Shown here: positions 11,220 through 23,446 of the stretch, in pieces
How positions within the stretch are numbered: position 1 is the stretch's first letter
Layout: every line of letters starts with the position of its first letter
Origin: Lytechinus pictus
Taxonomy: Eukaryota; Echinodermata; Echinoidea; Temnopleuroida; Toxopneustidae
Length of the DNA stretch: 64,000 bases
NCBI RefSeq assembly: GCF_037042905.1
Contig: NC_087261.1
Location: forward strand, 14,272,217 to 14,336,216
Direction of reading: 5' to 3'
Program-made: the position numbers and the translations under genes
The notes under the pieces: model-generated
Database searches by the model: none
The model's input: the letters and a program-made list of their open reading frames with translations, nothing else
What the model was told of the DNA's origin: nothing

Positions 11220-12289
11220 TTGCTTGACTCTATGGTATTTCTGCTTATACATAGGCATAAATGATCTGGATACTTGTTTAATCAGTTTTCATTAACGGAT
11301 GTAAAAAATAAAATGATAGAGGATGGTTATAATGAAATATTTAGAAACTTCCGATCATGACTTTGGTTTATCAGGTATGAAACCAATGACAAACATCCGT
11401 GTATACCAAGGTCACGCAAATTATAATAATGCTGATAATATTCCTCTTTTTAATCTTAAGTGACACATGAAACGAATTCTACAGTGTTTTCCATGTATAT
11501 TATCACCCCAGTCAATTCGATTCAATTGCATTGCCCTTACAAAATGTTACAAATAGGCCTACAGCATCTCCACGCCTATACGAGGGTATTCTAGCCAGGT
11601 GCCATTTCACGAGCGCTCATGTTTTTGTTCATCATTTTTATCTCACTCTGTACAACTAATGTCGTCCAGATGATAGGTAAAACTATTTTTTTTACCAAAT
11701 TCTTTGGTACTTATTGTCCTACCATATAAGATAAATTTAAGGTCTATGACCACAAGGCACATGTTCATGATCTAGCACCTCTCACTCCTCTTTCTGCTTA
11801 TCATCTCACCTAATAATTTTGAACACCAATGCGCACTCATAAGGTTTGCCTCTTCATTTCTGACATCACACATCATGTATATATTTGCAACATTCCATAT
11901 TCTCTACACTCCACATTGAATTTTTACAAGGGCGGATCCAGGACTTTCTGATGGAATATCGATTTGTTGTATTTATTATTTTTATTGAAAATAATTATTA
12001 GCATAGGGGGAATGTAAAAAAAATGCAATTTTGGGGTTTCCCACTGACAAAAAATACCCTATCATTCACAAAAGTACAACAAAACAGATCAGCACTTAAA
12101 ATCTGAATTTCGATTTTCACTCCCTATGAGCTCACCTGTTCCCTAATCACACTCGTCTTTGAGTGAGACGAAAGACCAGTCTCCTTGGGTGATAATTGCA
12201 TCTTTTGTGAGTGGATATTTTACATCGTTTTTGAGTGAGAGTCTAAATAGGTGCATATTGCACTCAAGCAGGAGCTGTTATGCACTATA
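11220..12289. other. Duplicated 5' flank between copies B and C
   Basis: No gene seen. Blocks such as GGTATGAAACCAATG.CAAACATCCGT (near 11373) also occur at 2472 and 22750, each upstream of a family member. The block TGACATCACACATCATGTATAT (about 11858) recurs at 23390. This marks the extent of the segmental duplication. Confidence 0.6.
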
Positions 12290-14151
12290 CAGTGCGTCCA
12301 AAAAAAAACTATACACTTTTGAAATGGCTGCCAAATAAAAAGTGTAGCACTTTGGGAGAAAAGATATATAGATATGGAAAGCCAATAAAGTCATCTGTCA
12401 AATGACACCAAAAAGTTGGAAAACTATTCATGCTTGAGCGAGCACTGCCCACTGAAACAAAAGGTATGAAAATTAGGGTGGGCCGGAATTTAATAGCCTT
12501 CTAATTTCTTTCAGTTTTTTTTTTGTTTGGTACTTGCAAAGTTGAGGGTTATTTAGTGAATTAAAGATCAGTTGTGATCAGTTTGTTGTTTGTGAAAATC
12601 TCATGCATTATTAAATTGAAATTTAATGCACGAGTGATCATGAATTGCAATTTTAGTGCAGCAGTTTGCCATGTGGATCTCAACAATGTGTACAACACAG
12701 TCAGGAGAAGAGGGGGTAATATGACCAGGGACGTGAGAGGGAGAACGCGTCCCTGATATGACTTAGGTAGGTTAAGTACGTTGACATGTTTGATGGGATA
12801 AATGTCAACAGAACACTTAGCAACCCCTCTCTCCATCTCAACCCCAACCCCAACCCCCCCCCCCCCCCCCCCGCTTCTCTCCTCCTGAGAGACTAAGCTC
12901 GGCTAGGCTGGGCAGGAATTAGCCTTACAGTTTTTTTGAGTGGTTAGTCCTTTGGAACTTGCTAATCTAAATTAATGAGTGAGATAACTTTTGGTTTCTT
13001 AGGCAAATTTCATGAGTTACTAAATTGAAATCTAATGCATGAGTGAACAGTAATTGTAATTTTAGTGTAGCATATTCATCTTGTGAACCTCAGAAGTGTG
13101 TTCGTGAGAGTCAGAGTAATGTGATGGTATCTGTTACAAGCAAGAGGGCGAGATATGCTAAGACTTGGTTAAAAGTGCATTCCACTTCTTTTTGTCCTTT
13201 TACAAATTAAAAGTCATATGTTCCCTTCCCTCTCCACCTCCATTTCCCAGCCCCCCCCCCCTCTCTCTCTCTCTTTCTCTCTGTCTCACTTCCTGGATTG
13301 TAGCCTATTCAAAACTTAACTGCCAAGTGACCGGTGGCTGAAGGTCAGTTTTATTGAATGATTACCAAGAAATTTAATGATTATGATGATTAATTAAATA
13401 ATTTATTGAAAAAAAATGAATGCTTGATTGATCACATTGCACATTGAATGAGTTGATTTACTGATGATTTGATGATTAAAGGATTGATAGGAAAAGGTTG
13501 ATGCCCCAATTCAGAATTAATCATTAAATCAACATTCTGCTCTGGACTTCACGCGCACAGGACAATAGCAATCAATCTCTCAACAGGAAGGGAGGGTGGG
13601 AAAGAGGGAAGGAGCGGGGCTGAATGTTCTGTTGACCCTTATTCCATCAACCTACTTCTCCCACTTAAGTCCTATCTCATCCCCTATTCTCCCGACTCCC
13701 ATGAACACATTGCTGAGATCCACAGGATAAAGTTGAAATGTTGCCCAAAAAAGCGATCCAAATTAAATGAAAAAGTTGAAATGCTGCCCAAAAAGTGTAA
13801 TTTGTGTTCACTCATGCATTAAAGTTCAATTTACTAATTTACAAAATTTGCGTAAGCAACCAAATCTGGTCACGGTTGATCATTAATTTATCACAACGCC
13901 CTTAACTTTGCAAGTTCGAAAGGATTTGCCTCTCAAAAACTGACATAAATTGGAAGGCTAATTCCAGCCCACCCTAATTTTCATACCCTTTGTTTCAGTG
14001 GGCAGTGCTCGCTCAAGTTTTTCAACTTTTTGATGCAATTTGAAAGTTGACTTTATGGGCATTCCATATATGTAGGTCTTTTTCCCCCAAAAGCTACATT
14101 TTTTTATTTGGCAGCAATTTCAAAAGTGTATAGTTTTTTTGGGACGCGCTG
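12290..14151. mobile_element. 1.86-kb TIR element flanked by TA
   Basis: Left end CAGTGCGTCCAAAAAAAAAC and right end GTTTTTTTGGGACGCGCTG are inverted copies. The inverted similarity continues for well over 200 bp (TGGCTGCCAAATAAAAA; AGTGGGCAGTGCTCGCTCAAG; GGGTGGGC.GGAATT). TA lies on both sides. The interior holds a diverged direct duplication (about 12590-12870 and 13005-13300), a C18 run and CT-rich DNA. No transposase frame is visible, so it is presumably non-autonomous. Confidence 0.8.
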
Positions 14152-14394
14152 TATAAGGATGTAGGTTTCACTCCAGAGGCACTGGTCTCTATCGCTCCGA
14201 GAGAAGTGTGTTTGGGGACTATATTGACTCTTTATCCCGAGAACCAATTCTTGGGATTCTTTGTACGTCAGACCTACGACTATCTCACGATTTTTGTTAT
14301 CGTAAGGTTCTCGTACGTAATATGTGTGGCTTGAAAAGAGCAGAGGCACCTCCTTGTACATAAATGTTGCAATTGCATCTCAAGAAAAAATGGG

Positions 14395-15700
14395 TTTGTA
14401 GAATCCAATTCTTGTGTGTTCACAAAGTTTTTCATCTTTAAATCAGCTTTCCTGCACTTTTTTACAGTATCAATATCATCTGAAAATAAATGGTAAGCCT
14501 CAGTACTGTTTTCACGGGTTCGAGTGAAGGCTTTGCGATGCACCTGAAGTTTCATATAGCCGTTTGCAAAGTTACACACGACTTTAAGGCCCGGTCCCAT
14601 TGCTCTTACAGTTGCAAAGAAGATGTTAAATGTAAAAAAAAATCTTGCCATCTGTTGGAAAACGCTATGCATCCGTACTCATTGTATTCGTGTTTCATAT
14701 GCCGCCTTATCCATCGAGCATCTGTCCAACTGTTATTTAATCTGCGCAAAAAGTTTTAAGCTGCACAAAATTATTAGAACCGATGAACTTTATGCTGTGT
14801 GCGATGTAAATCCGCAACATTCGAGCAACAAAATGTCCCATCCATTCAACTCACATCCACTGCAGCTGAAAACGAAAAGAGGGAGGAAAGATAGGGAATA
14901 GGGGAAGTCTATACATCGTTAGTAGCACGAAAATAGAAAGGATGTAAGCGTATGCATCTCGTATATATAAGTATTCGAAACCCCCAGTTACCCCTTCGGA
15001 GCTGTCGTCCTATTTTATCCGCTAGGCTTCCGATAAACACCCATTTAACACCCCCGCTATACCATGTATACTACCCACGTCCGTTCTTTTCCGTCATGTT
15101 TTCGCAATTTATTTATCGTTAATTTTGTCCATTTCTGGATGAAAACGAATGGAGCCGTTAGGCAGTTTTCACACCATACGCAGAACGTTTTCAAGAACAG
15201 AAGATATACCTTCATGACAAAAAGAACATTCAAAAGTCTTTGTCGAAGATTGGTGACTCAAAACAGCAGTTTCGTCCTGGACTCTGGAAAAACGACATTT
15301 GGAATTTTTCTTCATCTCCAAAATTTAGGACGAAACCGATGTTCCGGTTCACCGATGTTCGACAAAGACCTCCTAGCTGCTCGCTGTGAATTGACGGGCA
15401 TTAAGTATTCTGCAGGCACAGACCCTGATTGGAACTTTGTTCAACAAGTGCGCAAAGACTAGCACATACAGAACTTGCTGTTCCAATACAGGGCAAGAGG
15501 GCCTTCAGTACAAAAGGCATGAGTAGGCTGCAATTCAGACCCTTTACTCGAGTGAAGGGTTTGCCCAGCAGACGAGGCATTAAGAGTGTTCTTGAATTCG
15601 TTATGTGTCGCAAAGCGAAAACTCGCTAATAAAACAGAAACATAGGACACAAATGGATAATTATTGATCAGAGAATTCACATTTTATCGAAAACCCTACA
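14395..15700. repeat. Mosaic of dispersed repeats
   Basis: 14395-14460 resembles 3285-3345 (TTTGTAGAATCC.ATTC.TG.GTGTTCA). 14586-14770 resembles the left part of the MITE at 54739-55040. 15340-15440 resembles 35220-35420 (GACAAAGAC, CCTGATTGGAA). Open frames up to 132 codons occur here but show no domain, splice logic or conservation. Confidence 0.45.
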
Positions 15701-15885
15701 ATAGTATCGAAAAACTTTGATTCTTACTTCTCTCAATTTGGAACAGAACTCCATGAAAACATCGAGGAAAACAAAAGTAAATTTGAATTTTTGAAAATAA
15801 TGTTTACAAAAGCCCATCTTCATTGATTTTCAAATAATATCAAGAAAACACATTTCCTTCTTGTCTAGAAAATAAATTAGAAGGT

Positions 15886-15938
<53 letters not shown>

Positions 15939-15940
15939 AA
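15886..15940. repeat. (GAT)n microsatellite
   Basis: About 17 uninterrupted ATG/GAT triplets. Confidence 0.95.
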
Positions 15941-16224
15941 ATGATTTTCATAACCGAATAAAGAAAATCTTATAAAATAAAGTTAGGATTATACATAATG
16001 CTCTTACTTGATAAAAACACTTATATCACCGGTCAAAACTATTTAGAATATACGATTGATTTCTTTTAATCATCAAACATAAAGATACTTCTTTAAATTG
16101 AATACAAAATATACCACACACATCTATCAACATTTCAATAAAGAACAATGACTTTCATATTGACCCAAGCCAAGAATAATAAGGTTTCCATCGTGCCTAA
16201 GAATAAAGATATTTATTTAAACTA

Positions 16225-16964
16225 ATATCACTCTTAAAGAATGTATAAGTGGTCGTTTACCCGACTCATCAATCCTGCCGTTTCCATCTTTGCAGTGCCC
16301 GAATGATGATAATGATATTTTAAGTCAAACTGAAACAATATCGCTCTGAAAGAAAGAAAGCTCGTATAGGTGCTCGTGTTACTCAACACAATTACTACCC
16401 TTCCACCTTCTTTTATCCGCATAATGAAAAAGATATGTTAAAGGAAATCGCTCTTAAGAGCTGAAATCTCGTATTGAGTAATATCGCTCTAAAAGAGCCA
16501 GGAGCTCGTCCAAGTGATCGGGTTACCCAATCCAACAATACCGTTTCCACCTTCCCTGTATCCGCATGATGATAATGATAAGAATTTAACAATATCGCCT
16601 TTATAAAATGAAAGCTAGTACAGGTGCTCGTGTTATATACACAGCTTAATGATCTACCCATCTACCTTTCTTATACTGACACATGATAAACATTTTTTTT
16701 TTAACTTTAAAGATATCGCTCTTAAAGAAATGACAGCTCGTACAGGTGCTCTGGTTACCCGACCAAACAATCCTGCTGTTTCCACTTTCACCATACCCGC
16801 ATGATGATAAAGATATCTAAAGTTAAACTTGAACAATATCCCTTTTAAACAGTTCAAGAACTATAAGCTCGTACAGATGCTCATGTTACTCAACCCAACA
16901 ATCTACCGTTTCCCCTTCCTTATACCCGCATGATGGTAAAGATCATTAAACTTGAACAAAACCG
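16225..16964 (-). repeat. ~115-bp tandem repeat 3' of copy C
   Basis: About six diverged units run immediately downstream of the copy C stop codon. Each contains ATCGCTCTTAAAGA, GCTCGTACAGGTGCTCGTGT, CAACAATC..CCGTTTCCAC and CCCGCATGATGATAA (plus strand). On the minus strand these are the counterparts of the last coding segment (GCACCCGTACGAGCTTCCAG) plus the stop codon and 3' sequence. Confidence 0.75.
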
Positions 16965-17190
16965 CTAATAAAGAGCTGGAAGCTCGTACGGGTGCTCGTC
17001 TTCCATCGTAACCTGGTGGATAAACTGATGCTGTTTTACTACTGTTTGGTTCTCGTAAGAACCGTCCTCGACCTTTGACACGGAACCAGTTCCCAAAGAC
17101 TCATATGTTGTTGCTTGACTATTGTTTGTTGGTTCCAGATCCATGTAAGGCTTTTCTGGTGGTACTACTTCGGTTGGAGACGATAACATC
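16965..17190 (-). CDS. Copy C last exon, ITAM-like cytoplasmic tail
   Basis: 226 bp, acceptor TTCTTTTAG, ends TAG one codon later than in D. The coding sequence and the following intron are very close to copy D, including AATATTGGGGGACCGG in the intron, so one was probably copied from the other recently. Confidence 0.85.
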
Positions 17191-20100
17191 CTAAAAGAAT
17201 AAAAAGAAAACCAAGTGATCAAGTGGAGTGACAAGTTAGGAAAACGTTGGAGGGGCACAACAAACAGTATTTTTTTTATAGTAATATATGGCCTTTTAAA
17301 AAGGAAAGTCAAAAATATTTCAGCACTTTTCCTATTTTTTTTCTTTGCCCTTTTCCGCTTCTTTTTCTTTCTTCCTTTTTTTTCTTGGTTGTGGAAATAT
17401 TGGGGGACCGGCGATCGACCGAAAGCCCCCCCCCCCCATCTTTACGCCAGAACTAATAATATTCAAATAATACCATATGATAAAATAAATGATTATGATG
17501 TAATCATGCTTTTTAGTATAAAATAATGGAAAATAATGAAGCAACTGCCATTATTCCAAAAAGGATAACTTAATATAATTAAAAACAAATAGTCAGGACG
17601 ATTTGTTTATAATTTTTACACACATATCGTTTCATGAAAGTTTTCAGCACTAACCAGATGACTTTATCTGGCAGTGACTCTAATAACAGTCAGAGGCCGG
17701 TGCCTCTCGGCCAATCAAAACCTAGGATTTCACTGAAATTGTCACCATGCAAGGACAATTTAGTCAGTGACAATGACAATTTAGTTAGTGTTTCATGAAA
17801 CACCCACCAAGGGATATTCAATTCCTTCATGCAATCCGAAGTTTATATTATCATACCAGTGAGAAGATATAATGATAAATGCAAAATCTAGAAGATATTG
17901 ACACTTCAAAGGGTCTGTTTAAGGTGTAAAAACATTTTTTTTAATAGTAAATTTACTTGGTATTTTTTATAAATGTGATGTGGAAGTAAAATGTAGAAAG
18001 TTCACAAAACGTGCATCTGAACAATAAACTACAATGATAGTGACTCAGTGCAATAATGATGCGAACAAACATTCGTGTGGATTGTTCTTGATACACGTAA
18101 TGTAATAGAATCATCTGATTTCCACAAAAAGTGCCCTTTTACGGGTATTTTTTTTTAAGATTATCATTTTTATTATGCCTTTTTTATTTTGCTGATATTT
18201 TCAGTTTTGACTTTTCAAAAAAATATAATTTGATCATTTGATAGCCTACGATGTGGACTTCAATATTTGAAATAAGAAATAGTAATCGTTAAAATTGCCC
18301 CTAAGTCCCTTCATGCAGGAAGCCCACGAAATTCTTTCGATGATAATGCGCAATTATTGTAAATAAATGCAAAATTTAAAACCGTGGAAATAGGCCCCTA
18401 CCGCTTTCTACGATTGAAGACGATAGTGATCACTACGATGATAAGTATCGCGATAGTCGCTCCACCACCACCAAGTCCAGCGTACAAAGCTAGATGACGA
18501 ATAAACAGAAAAGAGATTATTTCATTGACTAGGTTTTATTCATCTCAGATACTTTCTAAATGTAATTCATCCGTTTCAAATTATGGGTATGTATAAAAAC
18601 TTCGATGTTACTTGTAGCATTCAAAATATCCTTCACCCCCCCCCCCCCTCCTGAAATAATTATCTCTCTTTATGTCAAGAGGGGATGTGAGTATGACAGA
18701 AGTAAGATTTAATTCTTTGAGTGTTTTGATCAGAAATTTGAAAGTTAGAAAATGATTAGGTTAATGGTACCAAAAAGAATGTTGCCATATTAGGAGAGTC
18801 CACACCGTTCATTCTCTATTGCCATGATATTTCTGAAAGGGTGCCATTTCGGTAGATTGCAGTCATCGATTTTTGTTTTCATTCAAGCATGAAATTAAAA
18901 CTTTTTTCTAATTACGCCCTTCTCCTGATTGTCATGTGCAGGTGTGAATGAATCCAGCTTTCCGCACTTGATACTATTTTCTTTTCTTTTTTTTTCTTTT
19001 TCTCCTTTTCCTCTGAATTGTTAAAATTTGGTGGATGGGGTTCATGACCCCCCCCCCCCCGACATGCCCGATGTACATCTCTAGGTGCATATTGTGCCTA
19101 TTTGATACGCATGCCTTTTGAGCATCATGACAATTCGCATGAATGGCTCGACAAATTTGATTTTTATACCTTTTCTGCTGCTCATTCAAAAATGAAAAAG
19201 AGCACAAAATATACCGATATGCTTATCAAAAACCTGTAGGCCTGTGCTATTTGAGGCGACTATTTATATTTAACATTATTACTTTTTGTTGTCATAGTTA
19301 CCTATTGAATTAATAGCAGGAATCATCGGCGTTTTCGTGGTGGTTGAGCCAGATGTCGTAGGAAATAGTTCTGTGGAAGTTAATTGAGATGGTGTTATTA
19401 CTTTTACTGAAAGGAAATTTTCATAGATAGAGTATTCGTTTAGATATTAATCAAAAGTATCAGTTTGAACCTAATCCGATTTTGAGCACCTATTATACAT
19501 ATTATCCTTATATAAAGGCGTATTTCTTGCCTGTGAAGCAAGGTAAACAATGAAGTTTTAGATCAAAGAAATTTCTTAAAAGGAACGATTTGTTTTGTTT
19601 TGGGGGTTTATGTCTCATCTGCATAGCAGAGTGAGACTATAGGCGCCGCCTTTCCGACGGTGGCGGCGGCGTCAACATAAAATCTTAACTGAAGGTTAAG
19701 TTTTTGAAATGACAGCATAGCTTAAAAAGTATATGAACCTAGTTCATGAGACTTAGACATAAGGTTATTCAAACATTACTAAACATTCTGCTTGAGTTTC
19801 AGGACACTTGACCAAAGTCAAACTTAGACCATGTTGGGGGAATCATCAAAATCTTAACCTAAGGTTAATGTTTTGAAATTTCGTCATAACTTCAAAAGTA
19901 TATGGACCTAGTTCATGGAGATTGGCCATTAAAAAATCAAGTATTGCTTAACATCCTGCCTGATTTCTAAGTCACATGACCAAGGTCAAAGGTCATTTAG
20001 GGTCAACGAACCTGTGACCAAGTTGGGGTATTTGTTGAATTACCATAACTCTAAAAGTGTATTGTTCTAGTTCATAAAACTTGGACATAAGAGTTATCAA

Positions 20101-22230
20101 GTATCATTAAACATCTCGTGCGAGTTTCAGGTCACATGATCTAAGTCAGATGTCATTTAATGTCAATGAACTTTGGCCAGATTGGAGGTAATTATTAAAT
20201 TGCTGTCATAACTTTCAAAGTTTATGGATATAGTTTATGAAATGTGGACATAGGGGTTATCAAGTATCACTGACAAGTCTTAGGTCACATGATCAAGTTC
20301 AAATATCATTTAGGGTCAATGAACGTAGTATTGTATCATAATATGCATGGTGTTTTTTGTGAATAATTATTTTATAGTAGTTTTCAAAGTCAGCACTGCT
20401 GCTATATTGAACTGCGTAATGCAGGTGAGACTGCCAGAGGCGCTCCACTTGTTTGTTTAATTGTATTATTTATATGTCCATTAGTCATATGTTGATAACA
20501 TTCTGCTGCTATCTGACATGTCTGACAGCATTTGATCTTCATCTTTATTAAAAATCTGTATAAATACCTGTTGAATTTGTAATAAATGTCCTTAGGGTAG
20601 ATGTGTCAGATGTAGATGATAACTCTGCAGTAGCTGTTTGTAGTTTGTCTGGAACCATCACTGTTGCTGAATAGAATCAACATAAACTGGGTTATTAACA
20701 TGATATAAATCAACATTTAGGCCCGATAGTACATCAGATTTTTAAGTTAATATATCATTTTCTTTCTTTCAAAAGACAAATGCACGAGCAGTACGTTGCA
20801 GACGCCGTAACACATTGAGATATCTCAATTGAGACAAGATTTATATAACGGGAATGATTTAACAATGAAACGAGTAAGCAACAATTTATATTGGAAAAGC
20901 TCATTCTGATACCCAGAAATGGTATGATGGTATGAATTGTGATTTATCATAATTTGAAAGTTCCATATATAATGTTGATAATACTGAAAGTAATACGAAT
21001 GAAATTATTGATAAATCAAAGTAATGATGATGATAACAATAATAATTATAATTATAATAATAATAACAAAAACAACAACAATAATAATAATGATAATAAT
21101 AATAAACATATTTTAATCAGATAGAATTGTAAAATACCATAAGAAGATTAACATTGATTAACTTACTATTGTAGACAAGAAGTGCATCCAATCCCCCACA
21201 ATATTGGTCCTGATTTCCACGACATATATACACTTTGCAGTCATCCAGAGGCAGTTCACCCAGGCGATCGTAGTCTGTCCTAGCGCCCCCACAGAAGCAT
21301 TCTTGTTGGTACTGCACTCCTGCATATGCCATGCTTAAAGCAATGCATTCATCAATGCACTTTTCGACTGTGAAATCGTTTGGCACAAGTATGCTCTGGC
21401 TAATATAAACTGGGAAAACCCGATCATTCCCGTCATCCCTGAAGCATCCAATAAAACGTTCATCTGCAAATGGTCAAAGAATAATTATAGTTCATTAGTT
21501 TTTTTGTTTATTGTTTATCGTCATCGCATTCGTGGCATTCTCGGGGGTAAATACTATATAGATTAACCTATAGTTATAGGTGAATATCATTATGTTTGTA
21601 TATTGTTTTGCCTTACATTGTAAATTATTGTTGAATTTGAAATAAAAAAGAAGAAATGTAATCAACCAATCGATAATACAATAGCTAATTGTTGAGGTAA
21701 TTTAATAAGAAAAGGGTCACCTATATTGCGTCTTTAGGTTACAACTATAAAGGACTCTTTCTAGAAACTCATTATTAGTCCAATTGTTTAAATATTCAGG
21801 ACTTTCTCGTAAGATTGTACACCACTTGAAATATTTACTGTTAATTGCTAAATAGAACAAACGTCTTGGAATCTTTTTCTCTATTTGTCAAAGATTTCCT
21901 ATATTTAAATACCATCTACAAACAAAATGATTTTAACCTGTTATTTCACCTGGGCACCCATAAAAAGGGAAAATATATCCCCCACAGACACACACACACA
22001 CACTTACAAACCCTTTCGCACGCCCACGTCCTAGTCACTCAGACCATGGAGCTATTAACGCATAGCTCCATGCTCACACTACCCTCCGAGAACGATTATT
22101 TTCCTATGTTTTGTTGACGATGTAAAGCGCAATGTTACTTACTAAATATCGTCTGGCCGTCTGTCAGTGATCTCTGAATCCAAATAAAGAGAGCCCACAG
22201 GAAGAAACGGTAAACATGGTACATATCCAT
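16965..22230 (-). CDS. WSC-domain, ITAM-like tail membrane protein, copy C
   Basis: Predicted exons: 22230-22143 (signal peptide MDMYHVYRFFLWALF), 21463-21167 (WSC), 20666-20568 and 19406-19302 (Ser/Thr stalk), 18489-18402 (membrane), 17190-16965 (tail). All GT/AG sites agree in phase and give 300 aa. The WSC domain retains eight Cys (FIGCFRDD, KCIDEC, ECFCGG, DDC, ICRGN, YCGG). The stalk is rich in Thr and Ser and probably O-glycosylated. The helix 197-225 begins LYAGLGGGGATIAILIIVV and ends in FNRRKR. Tail tyrosines are Y241 (EKPYMDLEP), Y255 (TTYESLG), Y271 (SYENQ), Y294 (YELP) and a terminal Tyr. The first two fit YxxL-x10-YxxL. The signal exon resembles copy A, while the tail is nearly identical to copy D. 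Confidence 0.85.
19605..20450 (+). repeat. Dispersed element with internal ~160-180-bp repeats
   Basis: Begins near GTCTCATCTGCATAGCAGAG and has GC-rich GGCGCCGCCTTTCCGACGG. About four diverged units follow, containing TTCATGA.ACTT.GACATAAG, CAGGTCACATGA.C and GGTCA.TTTAGGGTCAATGAAC. Ends near GAGACTGCCAGAGGCGCTCC. Non-coding. Confidence 0.65.
21000..21120. repeat. (AAT/AAC)n-rich tract
   Basis: Low-complexity AAT/AAC triplets just inside the intron after the copy C WSC exon. Similar AAT-rich tracts lie next to the WSC exons of B and D. Confidence 0.8.
21167..21463 (-). CDS. Copy C WSC-domain exon
   Basis: 297 bp, phase 1-1, the full eight-cysteine module starting ERFIGCFRDDGND and ending LLVYN. 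The usual ECYCGD block is ECFCGG here. Confidence 0.9.
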
Positions 22231-23446
22231 AATGGAAACTGTTTTTACTGTCCCGGCACTTAATGTCAACAAAAGTTTGATTTTATATTCATCCGCCTCA
22301 GATCACAGAAGACCCCTTTCTCATCAGTTATGTTATCCTGGTTCGTCAATCTCTTCTATAAACAGGATATCAATTTAAGCTAGAAACTCATGAAAATACA
22401 CATCTGTCACGAATACTCTCTCCTCTACACTTTGTGTATTATTTTCTTTTATATACTACCTGTTGCTTTATCTCTTGTTATTCTAGCAAATAATGAAGTT
22501 TCATGTAGGGCCTAAATACTGTTTATCACACTTGTATTCAAATTACAATGTGTCTCCGTCTGTGCAAGCTTAATCGCATAATCAGACTCCTAGATTCAAA
22601 GCCAAAGATGTGCAATGACGTGAATGATAAGGATACTTGTTTGTTCATTATTGTTGTATCCTAAAAAGATAAAGTGATCGAAAGAGGGTGGTTATAATGA
22701 AATGTTTAAAAGCTTTCGATCATGACTGTGGTTTTATTATGATTATCCGGTATGAAACCAATGGCAAACATCCGTATAATGATACCAAGGTTATCCAAAT
22801 AGTAATAATGTTGATTATATTCCGCTTTTAAATATTATGTGTTTGACACATGAACCAAGTTCTAAAATTTATTTTCCATGTATATACCATCATCCCAGTC
22901 ATTCGATTCAATCGCTTGACCCGTAAACACGTTCCAAATAGGCCTACAACATCTCCACTCCTAATAGGGTATTGTAGCCTGGTGCCATTTATGAGCACTA
23001 AAGTTTTGTCTAACCAACTGTACACAACTAATATTGACCTGGACCCTGTAACACAAAGGCTAGCGATTAATAGTTATTTTGAAAAAGCAATTCTGATTGG
23101 TTACTAGTCATTCTACTTAGCAAAATACACATGCAACGACGATCTTGATCGGCCATGTCATTTATTTTAGCGATTAATCGCTAACCTTTGTGTTACGGAA
23201 CCCAGATCGCTTAAAGAATTATTTTATCAAAATTTCTTTGCCATTTTCCTTCTTACCGTTAGATAAATTAAGGTCTATGGACAAAATACATGTTCAAGAT
23301 CTACCACTCATCACTCTGTCATATGCTTATCATTCCACCTGTAATAACTTTAAACACAAATGTGCACTCATATAGTTTGTTTCTTAATTTCTGACATCAC
23401 TCATCATGTATATATTTCCATCATTCCAAATGCTCTACGCTGCACA

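Noticed and set aside
15064-15462. 132-codon frame
   Set aside because: Made of dispersed-repeat sequence also seen near 35.3 kb; no domain, no splice partner.
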